Source: Sipunculus nudus
Taxonomy: Eukaryota > Annelida > Sipuncula > Golfingiida > Sipunculidae
NCBI GenBank assembly: GCA_026874595.1
Contig: CM049314.1
Coordinates: 77,542,300 to 77,606,299 of the forward strand
Direction of reading: 5' to 3'
Length of the DNA: 64,000 nucleotides
Part shown: positions 1-10,239 of the stretch, piece after piece
Layout of the letters: every line of letters starts with the position of its first letter
How positions within the stretch are numbered: position 1 is the first letter of the stretch
Position numbers and translations under genes: made by a program
The notes under the pieces: generated by a model
What the model was told of the DNA's origin: nothing
Seen by the model: the letters and a program-made list of their open reading frames with translations, nothing else
Databases searched by the model: none

Positions 1-446
1 CGTAATACAATAAAAATAAACGTCTCGCAGGTGCGCACGGAAGTCCGAAATGCCCGTAGCCAAGTTTTGAACATGCTCACAACTTGGTCCGGGTAAGCTG
101 CAGGAGTTTGCCCGCAGAGTCCACGCAGAATACGAGCAGGAGGCCCGTAGCGGCCGCAAGTCACAGACAGATAACCCGCTTGAAGAAAGTAGGATGGCCG
201 TGGACCTGTGGCAATAACGCGTCAGTACGTGTCACATGCGGGCATGGAGCGTGCGTTTTGCTGACAAAGAACGATGTCGGTAGTTCAGACCTGCATGTGT
301 ATCCCGTCATTCTGCGGGCTTTGGGCGAGGTATACGAGTAACGTGAGGGCAAGTTGAGGGGTAGTTACTGTCTATCTACTGGTAATCTGCGGGCTGGCTG
401 CGAGCAACTTGCTGGCGTTCTACAACTACCTCTTCCGTATAAATAC
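1..446. mobile_element. GC-rich dispersed element, left part
   Basis: This stretch is far richer in G and C than the AT-rich DNA beyond 2.9 kb. Words such as cccgtag, ccacgcagaa and tgcccgcag recur in it and again at 1933-2211, on the other side of the hAT-like insert. I read the two pieces as one element split by that insertion. The left end lies outside the window, so no terminus or target duplication can be checked. The open frames here on both strands are short, overlap each other and resemble no family I know. Superfamily not assigned. Confidence 0.45.
439..446. repeat. Target site duplication of hAT-like element, left
   Basis: ATAAATAC here is repeated exactly at 1933-1940, directly outside the inverted ends of the 447-1932 element. 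An 8-bp duplication is the hAT hallmark. Confidence 0.85.
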
Positions 447-1932
447 TAGGGCCCTGCGCGGGCTGAAAAATTGAACCCGCACTTGCCATGCATCATGCCC
501 TGTCAGCCCACAGCCCGCCCCGCAATCAAAGAAATAAATTAAGCCCGCCCCGAACTTACTATGATTCTTTCAGCCCACACCCGCCCCGCAAAATCTTCTT
601 TCAGCCCGCAACCACCCCGTCCCACATTTTTCAAGTTTCAGGCCCGCAGTCCAGCCCGCAAAATAATTTAAAATAGTTATGGGATTCAAAGGTTTACATA
701 TTAAGATACTTTACAGCACATGTATAAGACACGCTTATTATAAATTAAATTGAAATGTCTGATAATTGGAATGTAAAAATTAATTTGAATAGTTTTTGCA
801 ATAATTCAAACCATAATTCATGAAATATTTTTAAAGACATATTTGATTGGTTAGATGAATATATTATAAACATGATAATTTAACACACATTAAATATGTT
901 TTCATAATTTATAAGGGAAATAAACAAACCTTTGTTTTTTTTCTGTTTCAACTTAAATATATAAAAAAGTAAAGAAAAAAAATAGACTTCTTCAAAGTAT
1001 GTGTACCCAAAGTTACCCTTTAGAATAGAATTGGCTAATTACAAGCCATCAAACTACTGAGATGTGTTGCTGGTTAGTTTTTTTTTTTTTTCAGGCATAA
1101 TCTGCTAATTAGCTGAAACTGAGACAAATCAGGTCAAGGGAGTAAAGGGGTAATCTGATCGCTGTGGCTTTAGGTTCAGGATGTTCATTGAGATCAAGAC
1201 ATGGCCAGAGCCTTGTTTCTTATAGCATTCATCAACATATTATGCCAGTGGTCAATGTCAGTTACAATTAGACAGCACATGGAGTTACAATTAGATAAGG
1301 AGTCTACCTTAGGCTTTGTGCAGTTCTTTGTGCTGTAGCCACACACTGTCTATTACCAGATCAAAGGTAATCAAGCCCTTGCTTCACTCCCAGCCATATT
1401 ATATAATATGTGAGACATGACTCAAGTACAGGGTTACAGTCCATATACAACATCAGGCAAGGTAACTTTATGCAAAGTAAAGACCAGCTCCCAATGCAAG
1501 GATAATTGTTCAAAGTCTAGATTTCAGATTAAGGATGCTTCATCTATTCTGTATAACAAATTGACATTATACCTATAAAAGACACATTTGCATAGTGTTG
1601 TAACAGCTGTCAGTCAGTGTAAGGGGTTAACAGGAATAAATTAATTTTTTTTCAAATTTATCTTTTCATATTACTATTTTTACGACACCTGAAAACATTT
1701 TATACAAAAATGCTAATTTATTCAAATGATAGATTTTTTAAGTATAATTTTATATTCATATTTTACTGAACTGCCAGATCATCGAGCCACAGCCCGCCCC
1801 GCCCCGCACAGACTTCATTTCAGCCCGCCCCGCCTCGCACTTTCTTAGATGTAGCCCGCCCCGCACCGCAAAGATCCTATGCGGGGGCTCGCGGGGGCCC
1901 GCGGGTCAAAACCCGTCCCGCGCAGGGCCCTT
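447..1932. mobile_element. Non-autonomous hAT-like DNA transposon (1486 bp)
   Basis: The ends are inverted repeats, TAGGGCCCTGCGCGGG on the left and its near-perfect complement ending at 1932. Exact 8-bp direct repeats ATAAATAC flank it. Both ends carry several copies of a subterminal motif close to CAGCCCGCCCCGC (about 500-660 and 1790-1860), all in the same orientation. The middle (about 670-1780) is AT-rich with no usable reading frame, so there is no transposase. hAT transposases are known to bind short subterminal repeats, which fits the motif clusters. The sharp contrast between GC-rich ends and AT-rich core is unusual. It sits inside the GC-rich element and is therefore younger than it. 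A closely similar autonomous relative is not visible in the window. Confidence 0.8.
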
Positions 1933-1940
1933 ATAAATAC
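1933..1940. repeat. Target site duplication of hAT-like element, right
   Basis: ATAAATAC, identical to 439-446. Confidence 0.85.
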
Positions 1941-2211
1941 TCCCGCTACTGGCACGCACAACTCTCGCACCTTGCAGACAACTCCCCCATATATGGCCCA
2001 GAGCTAAAACGGACCCGTCTGTAAGCTCTCAAGCGCCTGGCCGGCATGTCACACGGAGCAAACGCAAGGCCCACGCAGAATCTACGCAACCAGTTCCACG
2101 CGAAACCTACCCATATCTTGGCTTGCCCGTAGAAATTTACCTGCGTGCAACAAAATCCATGCACGCAACAAGCCCGTGTGGCCCACGTAGTGCTTATGTG
2201 ACAGGGCCTTT
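1941..2211. mobile_element. GC-rich dispersed element, right part and terminus
   Basis: Continuation of the element interrupted at 446. It keeps the same base composition and vocabulary (cccacgcagaatc, gcccgtag) and ends near ...GTGACAGGGCCTTT, after which the sequence becomes ordinary; a solo LTR starts nine bases later. Read from the other strand this end begins AAAGGCCCTGTCACATAA, a plausible DNA-transposon terminus. The 72-residue minus-strand frame at 1946-2164 lies wholly inside this repeat and is not credible as a gene. Confidence 0.45.
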
Positions 2212-2220
2212 ACATGTGTC

Positions 2221-2887
2221 TGTTGACATTCTGAATCGTGTAGCGCAGGCATAGTTCATTGCTATGGGAACCTCGCTTGCTGGGCGCTGGATCGCGTTCA
2301 TTGTTCTAGATGTTTAAGGTTTGTTCATGTGCGTGTGTATTGTTCTTTGGGAAATTTCCATTTCTTAATTTTCGAGTGAGAATCTATAAATTAGGGGCTG
2401 TGTTTAGAGCCGGGAGAAAGAAATATACCAGCGAGCACTAAGAGTGTTACTTTCTCGTCGGTTTTGGGACCTCTTCCGATAATTGCAGTGGTGTCAGATA
2501 GTCAACAGATGTTATACAGATTTAACACGCACTGTCTCCAGTTTGCCTTTTGATTATTACTATTTACGTGGATTATTTACGTTAAAGGACACTTGTTGAG
2601 CTATGTGAAAGTGGTGGTATCCAGAACTCAAAGCCTCGGATCCGAACACTCTGGTACTGTACATTTTATTGTTATACTGTGTAATTGTATTGATTTAGTG
2701 TATTGTAATGTTAGATTTGTTCTAAGAATAAATTATAATTATTTGTTCACGAAAAAACACTGACTTCTTTATTCATTGCCCAAGACTTTTCACGTTGCCT
2801 AGAGTTACAGAATCTGATTTTTTATCTCCGTAACAAAATTTGTGCTGATCACGATTACGTGATCTGTTGTTATTAGGTTCCTTCACA
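2221..2887 (+). mobile_element. Solo LTR, copy 1 of a four-copy family
   Basis: Fossil LTR of about 667 bp. It begins TGTTGACATT and ends in CA, with a TATA box (TATAAA, 2385-2390) and a polyadenylation signal (AATAAA, 2727-2732) in the order expected of U3-R-U5. Three other copies occur at about 22.7-23.5 kb, 28.98-29.46 kb (reverse) and 60.0-60.7 kb (reverse). No internal coding region or second LTR is nearby, so this is a solo LTR left by recombination. Imperfect 5-bp direct repeats (gtgtc and gtatc) flank it. It is old, judged by its divergence from the other copies. Family within the LTR retroelements cannot be set without an internal region. Confidence 0.75.
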
Positions 2888-3900
2888 GTATCCTAAAGAG
2901 TTGGGGTACAGTAAAGAGCATCCATGTTTAAAAGCTGCTATATATTTTGTCCTGACGTGTAAATTGATTTATTTTCAACGGCCCTTAACATATTTTTATT
3001 CTTGTTTGGTCAAAGAAATTCATGAAAGTCGGCGCAAAATTGTTTTATTTCGTATATAATATGAGTATACACATCGTAAATATAAGGTAGATATTTTTCA
3101 GGTTTCAACGCTGAAGGGCATTTTTTTTTCTAACTTTGAACGCGTACGGATTATGATACATAATAAGCTTGTGCGAGACAGGTTACTGCGTCCAACCGAC
3201 ATGGTTCCGAATACATGTTTAAGAATGGACAAATCCTAAATTGTATTCCAAGGGCCACCTTTATATTTTCGAGAGGGAACCTATGGAAACTGAATTGTCA
3301 AAGGTATTCTTTTTAATAGATTTTACGGCGACCGTAATTTGCTTAAGAAAATGTAGCAAACAAATTAATCCCCTGTTAATATGGTTTCATATTAATCTTT
3401 GACCAGGCTAGACACAATGACCAATTATATATCATGGTTAGTTCTTGAGATGCTGAAGAAAATAGAATTTTCGCCAATTGCGTCCCTTATTTGTATATTA
3501 CAAAAATGTGTCAAGATCGTTTATCTTAAAAGTACCAGTAGACACCTTCTATCAGAAATCTTTTACAGATTCATGTACCACAGACACATTGTTCACAACA
3601 CAGCCCACGCTAACATGGACGGAATCTCATGAAATTTCAGGGCATATCGGGAATGGGAGGAATCATTTAAATATTAAATCCGCCATGTAATCTGGGTCCA
3701 GGAAGGACATCCAAGAATATTCACAAATGTAGAGTCACTCCGCCCACAAGGCGGAGGCCTGCATTCCCGATAATGCATATTTCTAGTTTATATCTATTTT
3801 ACATAGACAGAGACATCTGTTTTATTTAATCCCTTTATTTCACCACATTCTCCTGATTACACAACTTTCACGACACAATCATCCAAAAAAAATAACCTTC
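2888..3900. other. No gene seen; small inverted-repeat structure inside
   Basis: AT-rich sequence with no convincing frame. At 3642-3660 and 3758-3776 lie imperfect inverted copies of GCATATCGGGAATG, bounding about 135 bp, with a second perfect hairpin (CTCCGCC, 5-base loop, GGCGGAG) at 3738-3756. This could be a tiny MITE remnant, but no target duplication is clear. The two overlapping frames at 3399-3690 have no recognisable content. Confidence 0.35.
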
Positions 3901-4619
3901 GGAATATGACACTCATTGCCGTCTGTTCCCCATTCACTGTTTCTCATTGTGCCTCAGCCATTACTTTCATGACGTAGATAACAGTCATCTTAAATCATAA
4001 GTACTGAACGTACTTGATTTTTTCCCTTTGAAAACATTAAAAGAAGTATAACGTTTGACAATTTAGCGTCATTTTGAAAAACTAATTTCACTGAGTATAC
4101 GGTACCAATACACTGGTGTAAGCAGACATACATTAAATAACCCTGCAACATACAGTTAACTACAATGCGAGAGCTTGATATTTCTAATAATGCATCTTAT
4201 CTACAGCGGCTTTACTTGATAACGAACACATCAGAAAAATATATAGTATACTTTAACCTGTACTATTATGTTTATTCATGACTGCATCTTACAGCTAAAT
4301 GGAAACGAACGCCTACTGTAAGCCTTAAAGCAACACTCGGGCATTTATCAGCTTATTTATACTTGCATTATTATGTTTCCCCAGGAAACCTAGTCGGACC
4401 GTATGTAAGTACCATTATACCTCGGTGTTTTCAGCTTTAAAAAATGCTGAGATTACTACTTGAATTATCTAAATTCTTCTTATGTAGCCCTATTCTTTCC
4501 AAGATTACGGTAGGACTGTAAGGATGTCTATTTTTATCTTTAGTAAAACAGAACTGATACCGTGAGTAAAGTAAATAAGCTAACATGTTGACCGCATGGT
4601 CTGATAGTAGATTTCGAAA

Positions 4620-5560
4620 AAAAGGGGACCCATGGGTCTTGACGCTAAGCTAAATGTGTCGATAAGGATATTTTTATGAATTTTGTTTGTCAAAATATGG
4701 GTCCAGTGAACTTCGAACCCTTGACCTTGTGACAAAAACAATATGTGATCTTACTATCTTTGAACTTACATATTTATATTATTAAAACAATCTTTTAAAC
4801 AAGTGCCTTCAGTGACCTTGACCTCTGACCAGGTAACCTCAAATTCTTAAGATTTATTTCCCTTTAGACAGGTAAGACCTGTGTGAAATGAAGGTTACGG
4901 TTGAAAAGTTTTATTAACAATGCATTTACAATCATTTTAAAGATGACGGTCCTTTGACCTTCATTTTTGAACTAGTGACCCCAAATTGATAGGGTGTTTA
5001 CTTTAGTGGTGTTTGAAACCAAAATGTCAAAAACCTGACTGGAGTTATCTTCTGAATTAATTGGTGGACAGATGGCTCCTGAGACCTTCATCTTTGAATT
5101 TGTTACCCCAAATTCAGTTAGCTTCTTCCTCTATTAGCAGGTCAGCTAAATGCTCAAGATGAAGGTTTGGAATGAAAGGCTTGGCTTAAAATGCATCCAC
5201 AATATTTTTAAATAACTAGATCCTGTAACCTTGACCTTTACCCAAATGACCAAAAAATCTTTAGGGTTCTTGCTTTACTGCTAGACATAAATCAAGTTTG
5301 AAATGGCAATCCGAACTGGAGTTATCATTTAAAAACAAATTTGTGGAGGGACGGGGGTCAGACAGACGGATAGACGAACAGAAGGACTTAACAGATTCTA
5401 GGATCAGCGGTTACGTTTTATTGCTTGCTTACTGTCGGACACACGGACGTTCGGGCGGCACGACGGACAGACGGACGACAGACAAAGAGCCATACCTTAC
5501 CTCAGTTCATTTTCAGTCAGCTAAGCTAAAACATCTGTGCACTTCGCTAAGATAGTTCCT
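4620..5560. repeat. Mollusc-type dispersed repeat (GTGACCTTGACC / GACGGACAGACGG)
   Basis: Internal segments of roughly 150-200 bp repeat the themes gaccttgacct, accccaaatt, and tggagttatc, and the element closes with a run of gacggacagacgg-type words (about 5340-5490). This architecture is common in bivalve and gastropod intergenic DNA, to my knowledge. A related tract is at 11.8 kb (complement) and another at 25.2-25.99 kb. The 85-residue frame at 5298-5555 is a by-product of the repeat. The element carries clustered AGGTCA-type half sites, noted separately. Confidence 0.55.
4813..4830 (-). promoter_or_regulatory. Triple nuclear-receptor half-site cluster inside repeat
   Basis: TGACCTTGACCTCTGACC contains three AGGTCA-like half sites on the minus strand, the first two abutting and the third one base apart. 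Nuclear receptors bind such half sites. Whether this one is used is unknown; it is part of a dispersed repeat, so many copies would exist in the genome. Confidence 0.25.
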
Positions 5561-6689
5561 CCGAGCGAAGATTTATGGTCAAGGTCCTTTCCTCCAAAGT
5601 ATTTCCTCCGAAGCGTTAACTAATGTGTAGAAGCATATGGCGGTTGATAAGCAGTCGTGTGTTTCCTTCGAGTGGGAATCCATGACACCGGGACCGAACG
5701 AGACCCATGAGGAAAGTAACGTAAACTCTCCCTGTTGTATTTCTCTTGAAGAGTTTCATTGCCACAGTATACAGAAAAGGGAAAAGGGGCCAATAAAATC
5801 AACTGATTTATCTTATATAATTTCATTCCCGCAGTAAATATACGTGGAAAGTGGCGTAAACTCTATCTACTAACTTTAACTTTATATAGTTTTATTGCCG
5901 CAATAATCACAACAATTAGCGGAATCCGACATAATTTATATTGTGGTCAATACGTTTAAACAGTTATTTTTCTCCACATGCCTCCTGTTGCCTGTCTGTT
6001 TTTGTCCTTTTATATGATTTTTCCTTTTATTAAAGGTATGTTTTGTCCCTTTTGCTCAACAAGGGTGGTAGTTTAAAAACCATATATGAATGGTCTTTCC
6101 GAAAATTATTTAGTTCTTTTAACAAGATGACATCCGGGGCATTAAAAAGTGAAATATATAAGCAGACGTAACCAACATTTCATTACTTCTAAGTCGATTC
6201 ATAATTGATAGTTTGAAGAAGCCCATAAAACCTCTGGTTAAGGGATTGATTTTTTAAAATATAATTAAATCAAGCAGGCCACCGGAAACGTTGGGAAATT
6301 TCAGCCTGCTTTGCCGGTTACAATCTGTAATTTAAACAGAACAATTCTACGAACATGGTTAATATTCCAACAGGATTGTTATAATAACTTCCATTTCACA
6401 TATTAAAATACGTACTCCTTCAAAGAGAAAAATGGATCTAGCTTTACTCTTAAAAAAATGTTATCTGTATCCTAACAGTGATACTTATCTAACCGAATTA
6501 TTTAATGGTCAACGATTTCACCTATGAGAACTTTGGATTTGATTATATCATATGCACTGGTCAGTAAAATTAATGACAAGACCTTAATGAAAATGTCGTG
6601 TAAGGATCACTTTTGTTCAGTACAGAGCGAAACTTTGAGAGTGGCCACAGAATGGCGACTACTGTTACATTTGCAAAGTCTGTGAACGG

Positions 6690-7060
6690 ATTTGGTCAAA
6701 GGTTCAATGACCCTGGGTATTACCACATCAAGGTCTAACGGAGCCATAATACATGGGCCGAGTTATAAAAAAGCCACCAGTGACAAATGTATTAGCTGTT
6801 GCAATGTGAGCTGAGACGGTAATCCCTCTCTTTTGTATCATAGACACAGTACGTCATTCTCAACACCTTTAGTGACGTGTACATTTGCGGGTTTTTGGTT
6901 AAACCTTGACAGACCTGTGTGGTTTATTATCCATGATAAGTTAAAACCTATAAGCAGATTTCTTTGGAGCATTATCTCTCCAACGCCTTTCGCATAGAAG
7001 CCAGTTTTATGTGCACGGCGACGTGAAGCGTCACCTTACATATTAGGGTTGGGTTTTTTT
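6690..7060 (+). promoter_or_regulatory. Promoter-like core of unit 1 (TATA box)
   Basis: A TATA box (TATAAAA, 6764-6770) follows TCAAGGTC (6728-6735) at a start-to-start distance of 36 bp. The same pair, equally spaced, occurs in the homologous cores at 15.56, 20.64 and 33.86 kb (the last reads TCAAGGTA). Upstream lies a shared aatgaccctg block and downstream a shared accagtgacaaa block where transcription would start. TCAAGGTC resembles a monomeric FTZ-F1/ERR-type site. No start codon with a sustained frame follows, so any transcript would begin with non-coding exon sequence or be non-coding. Confidence 0.4.
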
Positions 7061-7520
7061 TTTACATTGTATTAAGATCATTGATATGTTTTTGTTGTAT
7101 GGATCTAAATAGCAGTAAAGTGCCCTGGGAAAATAAATTGAATACGGTCATAAATAATAACGGTGCAAATAAAATACAATAATGCAGGCAGCGCTTCTGT
7201 AACATAAAAAGAACAAGTGTTAGCATTTGGTTTATTCCAAATGTAAATTTTTTACTTTCGTCATACAGCTTTAATTATATTCTCTTTCAACGAAAAGAAT
7301 GAAACTAGTTTTTTTTTTCAATGTAATATGTGTCCTTAAAAACAGTTATTCCTTTCTAACTAAATAATTTGAATGGTCACAAATTTAATAAAAACGCAGT
7401 TAAGATCGAAATATATATGGGTCGATAAAATATATGAAGGAGCCCTCACAGAAAACTGTCAAGTAAAAGTAATCTGATATTAAATGAAGAACAAACACAT
7501 TACTGGTTCGTCCTTATTTC

Positions 7521-7523
<3 letters not shown>

Positions 7524-7574
<51 letters not shown>
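7524..7574. repeat. (TA)n microsatellite
   Basis: About 25 uninterrupted TA dinucleotides within unit 1. Confidence 0.95.
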
Positions 7575-7578
<4 letters not shown>

Positions 7579-8429
7579 AGTTTAAACAGTCTTTAAAGAG
7601 ATTTTGTCACGAAGGATATTGGACGAAGGAAATACGCAGTTAATATAGAAGGGCTGTGCAATAAATTAAGGCAACAATGACAAATTTATTGTGATTTCCA
7701 AAGTGCGTTGAGACCGTAATATATGTACAAGGGTTTTCTAAACGCATTATTGCATCATTGTTTCCTTCATTGACGACTTTGATTGCGGGTTTATTGATAA
7801 GTCTTGACACACTCCGTGTATCCGTAAGATTTATTTGTCATAAAAAGTATTAAGCTATGAGCAGATTGTTATGGCGTATTATCTCTTTTTGCCCTCCGTC
7901 TGAAGGCAAGTTTTATGCGTAGATCGAAAGAAAGGGAGCCCATCCATTCCTACGTAAACTGACATTGATGGTATAAAGCTCATTGAGCTTTTTTTTTATA
8001 TATGACTCTCATCAGATCTATCCTGACTGGATTTGTTGAATTAATATGGTAAAGAATAATTACAAATTTTATTTTTAAGATTTCGGGATTGAAAATAAAA
8101 TCGCTAGTAGCCTATATTAATCCTTAGATTCCGAAAACTGGGAACAGTTATTAAACAGAACCCCTCTTGTCAAACATGTCACCCTCAGCACGATCATTCA
8201 ATTGTTTATTCCAAAAGAATAAAATTAATATATTCTGCCTTTGAACTCTGTGCAAATAAAATTGGATGGGCACTCTTAATAAATAATGACCTGGGCCCTT
8301 CAGTTCTGAAATCTGACCAAATTCATCTGAACAAAAAAGGCAACAAAGCCTAAAGGTCGAACATACAGGATGTTTTTGTAATGACAACTTTTCTTTCCAC
8401 AATCTCTGAAGTATGGGATGATTCTTAGT

Positions 8430-9180
8430 TATGAACTACGTCATAATCATCGCTTTGAACCTATGTGCTCCATACTTACAGGAAATAATGACCTCCGTCG
8501 CGCCCGACTTTATTCTTATCACTCATACTTACTAAAAGAGGTTTTATAATTATTGAGGACTTAGTATCCTCCACTTGAATGTCAGGAGCCTGCTACCTGA
8601 ACTCGATGAACTAGTATGCTTGCCTGGATCATTAAAGGTACCCATAGTCTGCCCAAGTAAAACGTGGTTTGACTCAACTATTTCTGACTCTGAATTAAAT
8701 ACCCAAGGCTACCGTGTATAACGTAAAGACATAAGTAGGCATAGTTAAGATGTTATACTCGTAAAGGATGATCTATGGTCCCAAGTTTGTTCTAAACTGT
8801 CTGAAGATGACTCCGAATGGATCTGGGTAGATATTTTTAACAATATCCATATACTAGTAGTGTATATATAGACCGCTCTCCTCTGACCAGGGTCACCTTG
8901 ATGTAGACTGTTCAGCTCAGCATATACTATTGAAACCTGAGCTAATTAATATGGGATTTTCCTTAACTCCCCATCAGCTAATCTCGTGTCTTACACGTGT
9001 AGCCTCTACATCCTCTAGATTGATCGAACTTATTTTTACTAACCGCCTGACAAATCACTCCAGATCTTGCGTTATACCTAGGTCTCTTAGTGGCCATCAT
9101 ATAATTTATACACACGTTAACTACCATGTAAAGAAAAATGTAAATAAAGATAAATTTATCACTGTCATATGATATTATCT
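8430..9180 (+). pseudogene. LINE endonuclease fragment (CR1/L2/Jockey-like)
   Basis: The plus strand encodes broken pieces of an AP-type endonuclease: LSILHLNVRSLLPELDEL at about 8565, then KTWFDSTISDSELNTQGYRV near 8660-8720 (the usual ETWLDSSISDSEL motif, here with KTW), then SSRLIELIFTNRLTNHS and SGHHIIYTHVN near 9010-9125. These are the typical blocks of ORF2 N-termini in CR1/L2/Jockey LINEs. Several stops and frame changes make it a dead copy. The rest of the element resumes at 10.24 kb, after a piggyBac-type fragment and a microsatellite. Confidence 0.75.
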
Positions 9181-9389
9181 ATTCAATCCTAGTGCTTTCA
9201 GACAAGCCATGGAGGCCGCTGTGACTTTTGCTGCCTTTGTGATATACATGTTCAGCCTGGGATGGATTCCTTGCTTTCTGCAATGAACATGCCCCACTGC
9301 CGCTGATCAACAATCAAACTGTACACGTACGGAAACTGATGACTGGATAGATGATACCACTGCCCCGAGGGATATTCCCGTACAAAGCA

Positions 9390-9990
9390 AACAAAAAAAA
9401 AGGAGGAAAGATAGATGTCACATCGGAAACGCATCCGTACTCTATCTTCAGAAATCTGGTTGCTAAATGTGTGGTGGATATGATGGTGATAGAGACGAAA
9501 AGATGTGCCGAGCAGTACATCCGTCGTAGGCAAATTTCAGGACAATCTAGGGCAAAAAAAAAATGGCAGCCAAGCACAAGGTTTAGAGATGCTTCTATTT
9601 CTCGGGTTGTTATTTCTCTGTTGCTTAGGAGTAAAACCAACGATAGCTGCCTACTGGGAAACAGACCCCCTGGTGCACAACCCGACGTTTTCCGGCGCTA
9701 TGACAGGGAACCGTTTTCCAACTTATTCTAAAATTATGGCACTTCTATGACAATGAAACAGCCGTATCAGGAGATGGAGGCTGACAAATATCCGGGACTT
9801 AATGTAATCCCTTTTAGAGAACTTCCATTAGGTTTATATCCCTGACAGGGATATTTTGATAGACGAGGCGAAAAAGCGCAACAAAGGAAAGCAAACCCGC
9901 TACCAGCGCAAGAACTGCTGGACGAAACCTGGACTCTGTAATAATTTTTGTTTTGAAATATACCATACAGAACCTGACATGTAGAATGTA
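9390..9990 (+). pseudogene. piggyBac-type transposase fragment
   Basis: The translation shows the N-terminal part of a PGBD/piggyBac transposase: SIFRNLVAKCVVDMMVIETK and AEQYIRRRQISGQSRAKKKW in the 9351 frame, then EMLLFLGLLFLCCLGVKPTI and AAYWETDPLVHNPTFSGAMT in the 9505 frame, followed by HFYDNETAV near 9745 and YIPDRDILIDEA near 9840-9875, which matches the region of the first catalytic Asp. At least two frameshifts separate these pieces and the downstream catalytic Asp residues are missing, so it is inactive. It lies between the endonuclease and reverse transcriptase parts of a LINE, suggesting insertion into it. Terminal repeats and TTAA duplications were not found. Confidence 0.8.
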
Positions 9991-10056
9991 TTATGAGATT
10001 CGGTTATCCCTCTAGTCTCACCCAACACTCAGCTATATATATGTGTGTATGTGTAA

Positions 10057-10057
<1 letters not shown>

Positions 10058-10096
<39 letters not shown>
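10058..10096. repeat. (TA)n microsatellite
   Basis: TA dinucleotide run, preceded by a short tatatgtgtgtatgtg stretch. Confidence 0.95.
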
Positions 10097-10099
<3 letters not shown>

Positions 10100-10239
10100 A
10101 CAAATGTTGAAAACTCTTAAACACGTTATTCAACCAAAACAAAATAATAACTCTGCTAGTTTTACCACTAACCAATTCCAATATGCTTAATTCCTCTGAT
10201 TCTAATTAATAATAAAGTATGAGTTTGCACAAATCAATA

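Larger units (their letters stand above)
3900..8100. repeat. Old tandem unit 1
   Basis: Blocks here align by eye with 14.3-16.9 kb, 20.1-22.7 kb and 33.3-35.9 kb. Examples are the acagcggct region (about 4200 against 14585), the Pu/Py stretch near 6000 against 14880, the promoter-like core at 6690-7060, and a second core piece at 7640-8090 that lacks the TATA part. The unit is interrupted by a mollusc dispersed repeat at about 4620-5560 and by a TA microsatellite at 7524-7574. No reading frame is shared between units, so the repeated sequence is either non-coding gene flank and intron or a long-dead element. Boundaries are approximate. Confidence 0.5.

Noticed and set aside
8930-9172. 80-residue plus frame as a host gene
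   Set aside because: It contains SSRLIELIFTNRL, a LINE endonuclease block, and belongs to the dead LINE.
9252-9640. Minus-strand frames opposite the piggyBac fragment
   Set aside because: They are antisense shadows of the recognisable plus-strand transposase pieces.
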